Shown here piece after piece: positions 13,969-22,503 of a stretch of 47,403 bases of DNA. The position numbers and the translations under genes were made by a program. Under the pieces are notes generated by a model, which saw nothing but the letters and a program-made list of their open reading frames with translations, did no database searches and was not told where the DNA came from. The DNA lies in the IMG/VR virus record IMGVR_UViG_3300037137_000541, positions 1-47,403 of that record. One strand, written 5' to 3'. Within the stretch, counting starts at the first letter, position 1; every line of letters starts with the position of its first letter. The DNA is from a virus.

Positions 13969-14631
13969 ATGCCCCTCATTAACGCCCCACTCTCTGAGTA
14001 CGCCTTTTTTGCCGGGATTGATCCGGGATTTTCCGGGGCGATCAGTCTAATGAATGCAACGGGTACGAGTGTCAAAGTGTGGGACATGCCCGTTACGGAG
14101 ATCGGAAAGATAAAGAAGTACCGGGCACTGGATTTGACTAAACTGTGTTCCATCTTGCGGGGGGTATTCCTTCTCCCCCGAGTGTGTTGGGGGCTGGAGA
14201 ATCCGACCACTAGACCAGGAGAAGGAGCAGAGAGATGCTTCCGATTCGGCAGGCAGATTGGTTCTCTTGAGGCCCTGTTACATCGAAGTGGAAATGACTA
14301 CTGCCTGATCTCTCCTATGTTGTGGAAGAATCGACTAGGTTTAGACGGCAAGACCATAGCCGGGGCCAATGAAAGGGCTGCTGAGGAATTTGAACGCCTC
14401 TACCCTGAGCACAAAGCTCTGATCCATGGCCCCCGAGGGGGAATTCTTGATGGCAGAATGGATGCACTGTTAATCTGCCACTTTCTACGAATGTGTACGG
14501 GCAGTGAGACAGACAGGAAGTTCGGTAAACAGTCTCCCGAAGCCTTCGCGTATTGTGCGAGTGGGGGTGGTAGGAGTCACGGAAAGCGACCAATGAAGTC
14601 TTTGCGAGGTTATAGGAATGCCCCAAGTTAA
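13969..14631 (+). CDS. RuvC-like Holliday junction resolvase
   Basis: 220 residues behind GGGAGGGAT. RNase H-like fold: GIDPGFSGAISL (about 15-26) supplies the first catalytic Asp, WGLENPTTRP (about 74) the Glu, and GGILDGRMDALLI (about 157-169) the two C-terminal Asp residues. This is the RuvC set in order, with the usual spacing. It probably cleaves recombination or replication junctions before packaging. The C-terminal 40 residues are Gly/Ser/Arg-rich and look disordered. It overlaps the nuclease gene downstream. Confidence 0.85.
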   Translation: MPLINAPLSEYAFFAGIDPGFSGAISLMNATGTSVKVWDMPVTEIGKIKKYRALDLTKLCSILRGVFLLPRVCWGLENPTTRPGEGAERCFRFGRQIGSLEALLHRSGNDYCLISPMLWKNRLGLDGKTIAGANERAAEEFERLYPEHKALIHGPRGGILDGRMDALLICHFLRMCTGSETDRKFGKQSPEAFAYCASGGGRSHGKRPMKSLRGYRNAPS

Positions 14632-15835
14632 TCCCCGATGCTTTCACATTTCCGCGAGTGCTATATCCGCTTTGAAAGCGTGCCCCCAGCGTTTCAGACT
14701 CGCCTACCGCGAGGGTTTGCGGCTCACCGCAGACACCGACAGTCAACGTATGGGGACAAATTGGCATTCGATGCACGAGGTCTATGCTGGTGTTGTGGCA
14801 GAGGGGCTTGAGAATGAGGGACAGCCGCCCCTAGAGGATATTAGAGAAGCGGCCTCTAGGGCTGTTGTCGATTATCTGAATCAGCGATACGAGCAAATGC
14901 CCGCGAGTAAGATAGCTAAAGAGTGGGCATTGGAGCGAGAAATTCTCCTCACCAGTTTCGTCGGGTATTTATGGTACTGGGAGAATGACCCCGTAGAAGT
15001 GTTGGCTTCTGAGATGCCCTTTGATCTGCCCCTTCATGCCCCAAAAGTGGGACTTCCTTTACCCTTAGCCGAGGTTGTGCGGGTCGGGAAGTTTGACCAC
15101 ATCGTTAGATGGCAGGGGATGGTGGGGTGTATGGAACGCAAGAGCACAAGTCGATCTATCGCTTCTGATTCTGACTATTGGGATAGGGCAAAGAAGGATA
15201 CACAGGTTTCAATGTATGCCCTGGCTTTCCGCGATCTCATCGAATTCGAGGGCAATGATATTTTGAGCGCTGCGGGGGTAGAGTTCTCCATGGATGATCG
15301 CCCTGGCAATACCCTCTACGACGTTTGGCACAAGCCGACGATCAAGCCCGCAATGCTGACTCAAAAGGAGACCGCTGAGTTCATTCAAACCGGAGAGTAT
15401 TGCGGGCAAGTGTTTGTAGTGACTGGCGGTTCTGGCGGGGGCAGTGTCAATGGGGAACTCATGGAGGTTGAACCCGGCAAAAAGGGCTTCGCAATCAGGG
15501 AAACGGTAGAGATGTTCGGTGCTCGCCTCCTTGCTGATATCCACACGCGGCCCGAGTTCTACTACGCCCGCAAGGAGATCGTGCGTACAGATCAGGAGAT
15601 TTGTAAGTTCAGGTCTGAGTTGTTCAATATCTATGAGATGCAACGGCTGTTTGATAAGACGGGGCACTGGTATGAAAATGAATCGCAATGCAGGGCTACT
15701 TTCCCCTGTTCCTATATCCCGATTTGCTTTGGGTGTGGTGCTGACGCCGTGTGTGACGGGAGAACAACGCCTGCGGGTTTCCGTCGCATATTCGTTGATC
15801 CCAAAAGGGATAGTAGTGTAGTGGAGGACGACTGA
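14618..15835 (+). CDS. PD-(D/E)XK nuclease, Cas4/RecB-like
   Basis: 405 residues. The N-terminus has SALKACPQRFRLAYREGL, the typical start of RecB/Cas4-type nucleases with the first Cys, then GTNWHSMHEVY. The core has VVRVGKFDHIVRW (metal-binding Asp), MERKSTSR (ExK) and DTQVSMYALAF (motif QxxxY). The C-terminus has C-R-A-T-F-P-C, S-Y-I-P-I-C and FGCGAD, which with the N-terminal Cys would hold a 4Fe-4S cluster. Likely a 5'-3' exonuclease feeding the Sak4-like recombinase two genes on. It overlaps the resolvase gene. Confidence 0.85.
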   Translation: MPQVNPRCFHISASAISALKACPQRFRLAYREGLRLTADTDSQRMGTNWHSMHEVYAGVVAEGLENEGQPPLEDIREAASRAVVDYLNQRYEQMPASKIAKEWALEREILLTSFVGYLWYWENDPVEVLASEMPFDLPLHAPKVGLPLPLAEVVRVGKFDHIVRWQGMVGCMERKSTSRSIASDSDYWDRAKKDTQVSMYALAFRDLIEFEGNDILSAAGVEFSMDDRPGNTLYDVWHKPTIKPAMLTQKETAEFIQTGEYCGQVFVVTGGSGGGSVNGELMEVEPGKKGFAIRETVEMFGARLLADIHTRPEFYYARKEIVRTDQEICKFRSELFNIYEMQRLFDKTGHWYENESQCRATFPCSYIPICFGCGADAVCDGRTTPAGFRRIFVDPKRDSSVVEDD

Positions 15836-15924
15836 TGTTTGGTGTCGAGTATTACACCAGCTCTGTGCATACCCTTGTGGTTCGCATCGGACCGGTGTGG
15901 TTGCAAATAAGTATCGGTCATTAA
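15835..15924 (+). CDS. 29-residue mini-protein
   Basis: Starts in a TGATG overlap with the nuclease gene, with GTGGAGG just upstream. The sequence MFGVEYYTSSVHTLVVRIGP continues to a stop before the next ribosome site. Too short for any assignment; the coupling is the main support. Confidence 0.4.
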   Translation: MFGVEYYTSSVHTLVVRIGPVWLQISIGH

Positions 15925-15937
15925 TAGGAGAATTACC

Positions 15938-16075
15938 ATGACTAGGGGTGTGTTTTTCCGCTGGATAGGCCCCGATTTTATGGCGGGGCTGGCCCTAACG
16001 TTCAAGTATGGCGGGGTGATTGTCGGATTCGGATTTATCACCCTCGAAATTATTTGGAGGTCGAAACTTGACTAA
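15938..16075 (+). CDS. Small membrane protein
   Basis: 45 residues from ATG 15938 behind TAGGAGAATTACC. Residues 16-38 (AGLALTFKYGGVIVGFGFITLE) can form one membrane helix, with basic residues at the C-terminal end. It overlaps the TTG start of the ATPase. No family recognised; possibly a membrane anchor for replication or a host-directed small protein. Confidence 0.6.
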   Translation: MTRGVFFRWIGPDFMAGLALTFKYGGVIVGFGFITLEIIWRSKLD

Positions 16076-16970
16076 ACCCCCTTCAGCAACGATGAAACTC
16101 AGACCGATGCTCGGCATGGGGGGCAAGCCCTCTGTTATCCCCGCTCGAGTGGCCAAGGTGTTTAGCATCATGCCCTGGACGGGCGCAAATGAGGGCGAGA
16201 AGATCGTGATGTACGGCAAGAGCGGCATTGGCAAAACAACCGAAGCTGCTATGGCCCCCGGTGCTGTCTTCATCGGCCTTGATGATGGCGGACGGAAGAT
16301 CAGGCACCCAAAGACGGGTGAACCGGTGTTGAGTATCCCCGGAATTGAGGGCTTCCAAGATGTGCGGGATGCCCTGCATCAGAAGAATCTATGGCCCGAG
16401 GGCTGTACCGTTGTCATCGACACGGTGACGAAGCTAGATGAGCAGATGGAACCGTACATCTATGAGCACTACAAGACCGCACAGGGAGGTACGGTTACGA
16501 GCATGAGAAAGTATGGTTGGGACGGCCCCGCCCATCAGCTTGAGTGCTATCGGTTGCTCCTCTCTGACCTTGACGCTCTAGTGCGGACGGGTCGCAACGT
16601 GATTCTATTGGCCCAGCTTGCTCAGATCACTCTGGCAAACGCTGAGGGCATGGATTACCTTGAGGACGGACCTAAACTTCAGCACAACAAGCAGTACAGC
16701 GTGCGCTTGGAGTTGTGCGAGTGGGCCGATCATGTCTTCCGCATTGGTTATGCCGATTTCCGCGTAGCTGCGGATCACGACAAAGCGAGAGTTGGAAAGG
16801 TGCAGGCGACTGATGCCGTGCGAAGTGTGTATACCGGTGGAGCACAGCACTTCATTGCCAAGTCGCGGCCCATCAATGGGTATCGAATCCCTACGGTGAT
16901 TAGCTTTGCTGAAGCGGGGGATGACTCATTGTGGAAATTTGTGTTCGAGGGAGCGAGGGTAGAGGAGTGA
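16068..16970 (+). CDS. RecA/Sak4-like AAA ATPase
   Basis: 300 residues from TTG 16068, chosen because GGAGG lies at 16056-16060; an earlier in-frame ATG at 16020 is deep inside the upstream gene. Walker A is GKSGIGKTT (about 50-58), Walker B is CTVVIDTVTKLD (about 113-124), and NVILLAQLAQ carries the sensor region. This matches the phage Sak4-type single-domain RecA relatives (often annotated AAA or NTP-binding protein) that promote strand annealing with an SSB partner. Neighbours support this: a Cas4-like nuclease upstream and a probable SSB-like protein downstream. Confidence 0.85.
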   Translation: MTKPPSATMKLRPMLGMGGKPSVIPARVAKVFSIMPWTGANEGEKIVMYGKSGIGKTTEAAMAPGAVFIGLDDGGRKIRHPKTGEPVLSIPGIEGFQDVRDALHQKNLWPEGCTVVIDTVTKLDEQMEPYIYEHYKTAQGGTVTSMRKYGWDGPAHQLECYRLLLSDLDALVRTGRNVILLAQLAQITLANAEGMDYLEDGPKLQHNKQYSVRLELCEWADHVFRIGYADFRVAADHDKARVGKVQATDAVRSVYTGGAQHFIAKSRPINGYRIPTVISFAEAGDDSLWKFVFEGARVEE

Positions 16971-17047
16971 CAGCGAACATTTTGATCTTGATCGGATGCC
17001 TGTTTTTTATAGCAGGCACGTTAGTGAACATATGGCGTTTACTCTAA
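16967..17047 (+). CDS. 26-residue membrane mini-protein
   Basis: GTG 16967 overlaps the ATPase stop. Nearly the whole peptide is hydrophobic (NILILIGCLFFIAGTLVNIW) and ends with Arg, so a single membrane helix is expected. The ribosome site of the next gene starts inside its stop. Function unknown. Confidence 0.45.
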   Translation: MTANILILIGCLFFIAGTLVNIWRLL

Positions 17048-17056
17048 GAGGTGATC

Positions 17057-18079
17057 GTGAATCAACTGGATACGGCTGGTACTTATCGTGGCGAAATTCT
17101 CGAATCGGCTCTGGGCGAGACGAAGAAGGGCTTTCCGCAAGCGGTATTGCGACTCAAGGCCCTTGAGAAGTGGGTCGAAGACCCAGCAGGGATGAAGCAC
17201 TTCGATCTTACCGAACCGGGTTGGGTGGACTGGTCTTCTTTCGACGAGAATATTGTTGCCTACCTCGTGCTGTTCAACTCTACTGAGGTGTTTGAACCAG
17301 GGCAGACAGACCTCAAGAACTATGGACAATTGAAGACGGCTACAGGGTGGAACGGCGAGGAGTTTGATTCGCTTGGCGATGGAGCATTGATTGGCAAGAA
17401 ACTCCTGTTCCGACTGGAGGACCACGAGTATCAGGGAAAGTCCGGCCTTCAGGTCAACTGGATTGACGCTTGGGGCGCACCCCCAACCCGCGAGTTGAAG
17501 TCTCTTGACGCTGCTGCCATCAAGAACTTCAATTCCAAGTTGAAGATCACTCGCTCTGTGCGGCCCGCGTCTGCTCCTGCGAAGCCCGCAGCCCCGGTGA
17601 AGCCCCCGACCCCCGGCCCGAGTGTCAACATGGAGAAGATGGCGAAGGCTCAGGCTGATGCGGCGGAAGCGAGAGCGAATGCCGAGTCGGATGCTGTTGA
17701 GGCGGCTGAGGCAGACGAGATGTTGGCGGATGATGCCGCTGCCAAGAAAGCAGAGAAGGCGGCGGCCCCCACTGCCCCTCGAAAGGCCGGTAGGCCCCGA
17801 AAGGCCGCTGTGTTACCCCCTCCGCCCCCCGCTCCGGCTGTTCTCCCCCCAGCAGTTGACGAATCGCCTGATTTGTCAACGGGTCTCCCTGGTGAATGCA
17901 CTCAGATCGAAGGCTGGGATCATGTGTGCAACAACAAGGGCGATAACAGTGACACTGATATCCAAAAGGCATGGATCGACTCCTGTATCGAGGTCGGCGG
18001 CGACAAGGATGAGGCTGAGTTTACCCCGGCTGATTGGGCAAGGGTGCGCGATCTCGTAATCAAGGACCTCGCACTCTAA
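17057..18079 (+). CDS. Probable ssDNA-binding/recombination partner
   Basis: 340 residues from GTG 17057 (AAGAGGTGAT is the ribosome site; a GTG at 17051 is inside it). Residues 1-160 look like a compact beta domain (GTYRGEILESALGETKKGF, then GKKLLFRLEDHEYQGKSGLQ) resembling the phage single-strand-binding proteins found next to Sak4 ATPases. Residues 170-280 are a Pro/Ala/Glu-rich linker with an AT-hook-like AGRPRKAA, and the last 60 residues form a small acidic domain. I infer the SSB role from this layout and from the ATPase next door; the family match is not certain. Confidence 0.6.
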   Translation: MNQLDTAGTYRGEILESALGETKKGFPQAVLRLKALEKWVEDPAGMKHFDLTEPGWVDWSSFDENIVAYLVLFNSTEVFEPGQTDLKNYGQLKTATGWNGEEFDSLGDGALIGKKLLFRLEDHEYQGKSGLQVNWIDAWGAPPTRELKSLDAAAIKNFNSKLKITRSVRPASAPAKPAAPVKPPTPGPSVNMEKMAKAQADAAEARANAESDAVEAAEADEMLADDAAAKKAEKAAAPTAPRKAGRPRKAAVLPPPPPAPAVLPPAVDESPDLSTGLPGECTQIEGWDHVCNNKGDNSDTDIQKAWIDSCIEVGGDKDEAEFTPADWARVRDLVIKDLAL

Positions 18080-18188
18080 CAAAGTGAGTCACGAAGGACG
18101 ACTGAACGGGTAGTTTAGTCCAAACACTCCTGACTTAATGGCTGGATTGGGTTTCATAGAATCCATGTGTCAACTTTGTAGAGTCGAT

Positions 18189-18237
18189 CTCCGCCACGCT
18201 AGCCCCTCGCTCCGGAAATGGGGGGCCTTTGGCGGAG
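18189..18237 (+). other. Strong hairpin before tRNA-like element
   Basis: CTCCGCCA (18189-18196) pairs with TGGCGGAG (18230-18237), and inside it GCCCC (18202-18206) pairs with GGGGC (18222-18226). No U-tract follows, so a terminator is unlikely. It lies in the 282-base gap between the SSB-like and primase-helicase genes, just upstream of the tRNA-like sequence. Confidence 0.55.
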
Positions 18238-18283
18238 AATTGTGTGCGTCCTTTACTCCCGGACGGTAAATTGGAGTAGGTTG

Positions 18284-18352
18284 CGGCCGGTAGCTCAACT
18301 GGATAGAGCACGCTTAAGTGATGAGATGCGGGTTCAAGCCCCGTCCGGCCCA
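18284..18352 (+). tRNA. tRNA-like element, truncated anticodon arm
   Basis: Acceptor CGGCCGG (18284-18290) pairs with CCGGCCC (18345-18351) at six of seven positions; the first pair is C-C. The TA bases, D-arm GCTC/GAGC with loop AACTGGATA, and T-arm GCGGG-TTCAAGC-CCCGT are all standard. Between the D and T arms there are only 18 bases, where 22-23 are expected, and no 5-bp anticodon stem can be formed; the best is a 3-bp stem around TTAA. It is therefore either a decayed tRNA gene or a tRNA mimic. No CCA is encoded. The primase-helicase ATG is ten bases downstream. Confidence 0.55.
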
Positions 18353-18361
18353 TTATTTCCT

Positions 18362-20662
18362 ATGCCAACAATCTGCAAAATAGAATTGCTGTTGGAAAAG
18401 TTTCAAGGGAACGCCTACCCCGCGATGCTCGGGGTTTTAGCAGAGCATCTCGGGGTATCAGCAGCTTCTCTCTCTCGACTTGCTCTGGGCTGGGTGCCCA
18501 TTGTCGAGTTTGCGAAGGGGCCTAACTATCAGGGATGGTGGGCGATTCCTGAGCGGGATGCAAACGGTGAACCCGTGGGACTAAGCCTTCGCTCACTAAA
18601 TGACATGAAGGTCATGTTTCCCAAATCGAAACATGGACTCATCTATGGGGTAAACCCCAAGCACAAGCGAGGGGGAATGGCGTATCAGCCTGGGTCTGAG
18701 AATTGGGTGCGGACGATGGATGCGGGGGTTTTGTGCCCCATTTGTACAAAGGCCGATGGCTGCCTACTGTCAGCGGAAAACCCTGAAGACCCTAAAGCCG
18801 TCATCTGCATCAGGGTTGACTCGCCCCGGCGGATGAAGATGGGGCATCTCCACATCCGCAAGGCAGAGGGGCAGATGTCCTCTGATACCTCTGCCCTGCC
18901 CCCGAGCGAGTATCCTGTTATCAATGTAGAGGGGATGAGTGACGTTGCAGCAGCGATGGATATGGGGTTTGTCGCGGTGGGTCGCCCCTCAAATCAGGCA
19001 GGATTGGGCGAGGCAGCCGAGTTACAGCGGGGCCGGGATGCCCTGATTGTCGGGGAGAATGACAAGAAGTCTGACGGGAAATGGCCGGGTAAAGAGGGCA
19101 TGGAGGCCCTGGCGGAAGTGCTCAGACGCTCATGCAAGAGCGTGCGAATGGTTATGCCCCCTGAGCACATAAAGGATTTGCGGGCGTGGTATGCCAAGTA
19201 CGGGCTGACCCGTGAGAAGCTACTGGCATATGCAGAGGAGAACGGGCGAGAGCATGTAGAGGGTGCGGTCCTTCCCGACGACTTGAATACCACGATTGCC
19301 TCCGTGTATCTCAATCAGAGGCATCGGCTCGGGGACCAATATCTGCTGCGGAATTGGCGGGAGAATTGGTGGAGGTTTTCCGAGGGCAAATACCGGAAAC
19401 TCAGCGAGGCTGAGTTTGAGCAACCCCTGCTCTTGTGGGGCGATGGGAAGATGTACCTGTCGCAAACGGCAAAGGGGCCAAGCCCGGAACCCCTCAATCT
19501 CGGATCGGGTTTGATCGTGAATGTGGAAAAGCACATTCGCAAGTACACCCTGATTACCTCCGAGCAATGCCCGTGCTGGCTCAATGGAGTCGAAGGGGAA
19601 GACCCGAAGAACCTCATCATGTTTGCCAACGGGTTACTCAGCGTCAATACGTTTAAGTTACAGCCCGAGACCCCCGACTTCTTCTCTACCGTTGCGATCC
19701 CCTACGCCTTTGACGCATCAGCGAAATGCCCGCTGTGGCTCAAGTTCCTAGAGGGCGTGTTTGAGGGGCCGGATCAGCAGCTAAAGATTAGTCTGTTGCA
19801 AGAGTGGTTTGGTTATTGCCTTGTCCCCGATACGTCAATGCAGAAGATGATGTTCCTGCGGGGGCCGACCTCGGCGGGGAAGGGCGTGATTCTCCAAGTG
19901 CTCAACGCCCTTGTGGGCGAAGATCAATCCTCTTCCACGAGTTATGGGTGCTTGGCTGGGGACTTTGGGCTTCAACCGCTGGTGAATTGCCTCATCTGTA
20001 CCATACCCGATGCCGTTGTAACCCCCAAAGCGGACATGATGCGGGCGTTAGAGTTGCTGTTGAGTATCACTGCGGGGGATGGTTTGCAGGTCAACCGCAA
20101 ATTCATGGAGGCGATTAAGCGGCTCAGGCTGTTCGCCCGTATTAGCATTGCCGCCAATGAGTTCCCCGAGCTAACTGACAACGCGGGGGCGATGTTGCGT
20201 CGGCTGAACATCCTCGAATTTACCCGCTCCTTCGTGGGAAAAGAGGACATCGAGCTTGAGCACAAACTGGTCAAGGAGATCGCGGGGATCGCGGTGTGGG
20301 CGCTTGCGGGGTTAAAGCGACTCAGGGAGCGGGGGGTGTTCTCGCTCCCTGAGTCCAGCAAGCTCGCCCTCGCAGAGTGGCGAATTACGACAAGCCCCCT
20401 CGCGTCTTTCATTGAGGAGTGCTGCGATATCGAGGTGGAATCAGAGGTGGGGAAAGATGAGTTATTTGATGCGTGGACGGGGTGGATTACAGCGAGGGGA
20501 ATCAAACCAGTGTCCCGGAGTCGCTTTATGGAGCGGATGAAAGCTAACGCTCCCTCTGCTCATAGTGCTACTTATGAGCGGGGCGGGATCGTTCACAGCG
20601 TTTATAGGGGATTGAAGTTAAAGGATTGGGCAGCGAAACAGTACACAGATCGCCCTAACTAA
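18362..20662 (+). CDS. Primase-helicase (TOPRIM + SF3)
   Basis: 766 residues from ATG 18362; reading further upstream would translate the tRNA-like element. A zinc-type CPICTKADGC (about 124) is followed by a TOPRIM part with INVEGMSDVAAAM (about 187) and LIVGENDKK (about 228). The C-terminal half is a superfamily 3 (D5-like) helicase: Walker A GPTSAGKG (about 500) and SIAANEFPEL (about 596), the sensor Asn. It should unwind and prime at the fork with the polymerase at 11728. No Shine-Dalgarno is visible, so translation may depend on a short leader generated just after the tRNA-like element. Confidence 0.87.
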   Translation: MPTICKIELLLEKFQGNAYPAMLGVLAEHLGVSAASLSRLALGWVPIVEFAKGPNYQGWWAIPERDANGEPVGLSLRSLNDMKVMFPKSKHGLIYGVNPKHKRGGMAYQPGSENWVRTMDAGVLCPICTKADGCLLSAENPEDPKAVICIRVDSPRRMKMGHLHIRKAEGQMSSDTSALPPSEYPVINVEGMSDVAAAMDMGFVAVGRPSNQAGLGEAAELQRGRDALIVGENDKKSDGKWPGKEGMEALAEVLRRSCKSVRMVMPPEHIKDLRAWYAKYGLTREKLLAYAEENGREHVEGAVLPDDLNTTIASVYLNQRHRLGDQYLLRNWRENWWRFSEGKYRKLSEAEFEQPLLLWGDGKMYLSQTAKGPSPEPLNLGSGLIVNVEKHIRKYTLITSEQCPCWLNGVEGEDPKNLIMFANGLLSVNTFKLQPETPDFFSTVAIPYAFDASAKCPLWLKFLEGVFEGPDQQLKISLLQEWFGYCLVPDTSMQKMMFLRGPTSAGKGVILQVLNALVGEDQSSSTSYGCLAGDFGLQPLVNCLICTIPDAVVTPKADMMRALELLLSITAGDGLQVNRKFMEAIKRLRLFARISIAANEFPELTDNAGAMLRRLNILEFTRSFVGKEDIELEHKLVKEIAGIAVWALAGLKRLRERGVFSLPESSKLALAEWRITTSPLASFIEECCDIEVESEVGKDELFDAWTGWITARGIKPVSRSRFMERMKANAPSAHSATYERGGIVHSVYRGLKLKDWAAKQYTDRPN

Positions 20663-20674
20663 CAGGAGTATGAG

Positions 20675-20851
20675 ATGGGTGATAGGCATATCGAGGCAAC
20701 AATCTGGATCGGGGATTCGGCGCATGTACGGATTGGATTTTCGGAGGGGGATGGTTTTCTGGATTTATTCGAGCGGATGAGCGACCGCGAAAAGCGAGTA
20801 TACGTGAAGAGACGAATCCTTCTGGATGATGTGGAGCTTGTCAGCAACTAA
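20675..20851 (+). CDS. Small unknown protein
   Basis: 58 residues from ATG 20675 behind ACAGGAGTATGAG. It begins MGDRHIEATIWIGDSAHVRI, probably beta strands, then a charged helix (FERMSDREKRVYVKRRI). The leader TAACTAACAGGAGT is repeated before the next gene. No family recognised. Confidence 0.65.
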   Translation: MGDRHIEATIWIGDSAHVRIGFSEGDGFLDLFERMSDREKRVYVKRRILLDDVELVSN

Positions 20852-20866
20852 CTAACAGGAGTTACA

Positions 20867-21811
20867 TTGAGTTTACCTACTGAAAAGAACGACCGTAAGG
20901 AACGTCCGATTGCTCGCGGTGTACTCGATTATTTCCCTGACGCCCTAGCAGAAGTAGCCCGAGTGAGTTTCATTGGCAATCAGCAGCATAATCCCGGCGA
21001 GCCGTTGCACTGGGCACGGGAGAAGTCAACGGATCATGCCGACTGTGTAGCACGGCATTTGATCGAACGGGGTACGATTGACACAGACGGGCTGCGGCAT
21101 ACAGCGAAGATTGCATGGCGTGCGCTTGCGATGCTTCAAGAGGAATTGGAATCGACCACGATTGAGCGTTTTCCCCAGAACGACCCCTACACCCGGCCCT
21201 ACATCGAACCCGAACCCACGAATCGAAAGCTCCGGGATAACCGTCCTGTACCCCCCACTATCGAGGGGTCGGATACTCCAGTCGGGTATTTTTATACCCC
21301 TTATCAGATAGATGCTTGGAGTACATTAATTGTCCTCGGATGCGACCCCGATGTGGCGAATTATATCACCCGAGGCATGAGTTGCGGGGTTAAACCCGGA
21401 TACGCCTCCCGGTATGTTTACCTTGCCGGTCCCATGCGTGGGCATGAGAAGTTCAATTTTCCTGCCTTCGACAGTGCCCGCGATAAGCTCCTACTAAAAG
21501 GCTGGAATGTCGTCAGTCCTGCTGACATTGATCGGGCTGCTGGCATCGGAGATGTAGACGATCCCAAACCCTTCGTCTACCGTGATCTCTTTGCCCTGCT
21601 CCTGGTAGCGAGTCATAAAGGATCAATCGCTATGCTACCGGGTTGGGAGAGGAGTACGGGGGCTACTTCTGAGTTCTTCTTGGCTCGATGGCTGGGGTTG
21701 AAGATCAGATTAGCAGCCACGGGCGATCTAATGCGGGGCTTTGATATAAACTACGGCCCTCTAGAACAACCTTTTCACGATTTCCTCAACAATCAAATGG
21801 AGGGCGAATGA
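20867..21811 (+). CDS. dNTP diphosphohydrolase/DUF4406 fusion
   Basis: 314 residues from TTG 20867 behind AACAGGAGTTACA. Residues 10-105 match the N-terminal domain of dATP/dGTP diphosphohydrolases (MazG-like), with ARVSFIGNQQHNPGEPLHWA, then HADCVARHLIERG and HTAKIAWRALAML. Residues 180-290 are a DUF4406 domain, related to nucleoside 2-deoxyribosyltransferases: YVYLAGPMRGHEKFNFPAF, WNVVSPADID and SIAMLPGWERSTGA. Both domains act on nucleotides in known relatives, so the protein probably adjusts the nucleotide pool. It is coupled to the phosphoesterase gene by an ATGA overlap. Confidence 0.8.
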   Translation: MSLPTEKNDRKERPIARGVLDYFPDALAEVARVSFIGNQQHNPGEPLHWAREKSTDHADCVARHLIERGTIDTDGLRHTAKIAWRALAMLQEELESTTIERFPQNDPYTRPYIEPEPTNRKLRDNRPVPPTIEGSDTPVGYFYTPYQIDAWSTLIVLGCDPDVANYITRGMSCGVKPGYASRYVYLAGPMRGHEKFNFPAFDSARDKLLLKGWNVVSPADIDRAAGIGDVDDPKPFVYRDLFALLLVASHKGSIAMLPGWERSTGATSEFFLARWLGLKIRLAATGDLMRGFDINYGPLEQPFHDFLNNQMEGE

Positions 21812-22503
21812 GTCGAGTTTTAGTGTGTGGTGATATCCATGCTCCGGTAACTCACCCCGGCTATCTCTCTTTCTGCTGGGATTTGTTCAATAGGCACAGA
21901 TGCAATAGCGTTATGCTCATCGGCGACGTGGTTGATTGGCACAACATCTCTTTCCACTCGCGTCACCCCGACGCCCCAGGCCCAAGCGAGGAATACGCGA
22001 GGGCAATGGCGGCTGTAGCCGGGTGGGTAGAGATATTCCCCCACGCGAGGGTGTGCATTGGCAATCACGATGAGCGGTTGGTTCGTCTTGCGGAGACGGT
22101 GAATATTCCCGCTCAACTGGTGAAGACGCTTAAAGAGACGTGGGGTACGGGTCGATGGAAATGGGAGTATGATTTCATCATTGATGACGTGTACTATTTT
22201 CATGGTACGGGGTGCTCAGGCATTCACCCCGCATATAACGCCATGAAGAAGATGCTGATGAGTGTGGTGATGGGCCACTGTCACTCCGCAGCCGGGATCA
22301 AGTGGGCGGCTAATCCCCTTCGTCGTATATTCGGCATGGATGTGGGCTGCGGGATCGACGACAAGAAGTACGCTTTTAACTACGGGCAGTACACGAAAAC
22401 CCGGTCAATCCTTGGGGCTGGGGTCGTGTTAGACGGTGTGCCTTACCATGAAATCTGCCCTATCGGCCCCAGAGAGAAATATTGGAAGGGCAGGTTCAAA
22501 TGA
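21808..22503 (+). CDS. Calcineurin-like metallophosphoesterase
   Basis: 231 residues. Metal-binding motifs are in order: CGDIHAP (7-13), IGDVVDWHN (about 37-45), IGNHDER (about 83-89), FHGTGCSG (about 131) and VVMGHCHS (about 151). Such phage enzymes hydrolyse phosphodiesters or phosphomonoesters; the substrate is unknown. It overlaps the nucleotide-metabolism gene upstream, which hints at a joint role in nucleotide or nucleic-acid turnover. Confidence 0.87.
   Translation: MSRVLVCGDIHAPVTHPGYLSFCWDLFNRHRCNSVMLIGDVVDWHNISFHSRHPDAPGPSEEYARAMAAVAGWVEIFPHARVCIGNHDERLVRLAETVNIPAQLVKTLKETWGTGRWKWEYDFIIDDVYYFHGTGCSGIHPAYNAMKKMLMSVVMGHCHSAAGIKWAANPLRRIFGMDVGCGIDDKKYAFNYGQYTKTRSILGAGVVLDGVPYHEICPIGPREKYWKGRFK

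Noticed and set aside
18218-18361. 48-codon upstream extension of the primase-helicase
   Set aside because: It would translate the tRNA-like element and a hairpin and has no ribosome site.
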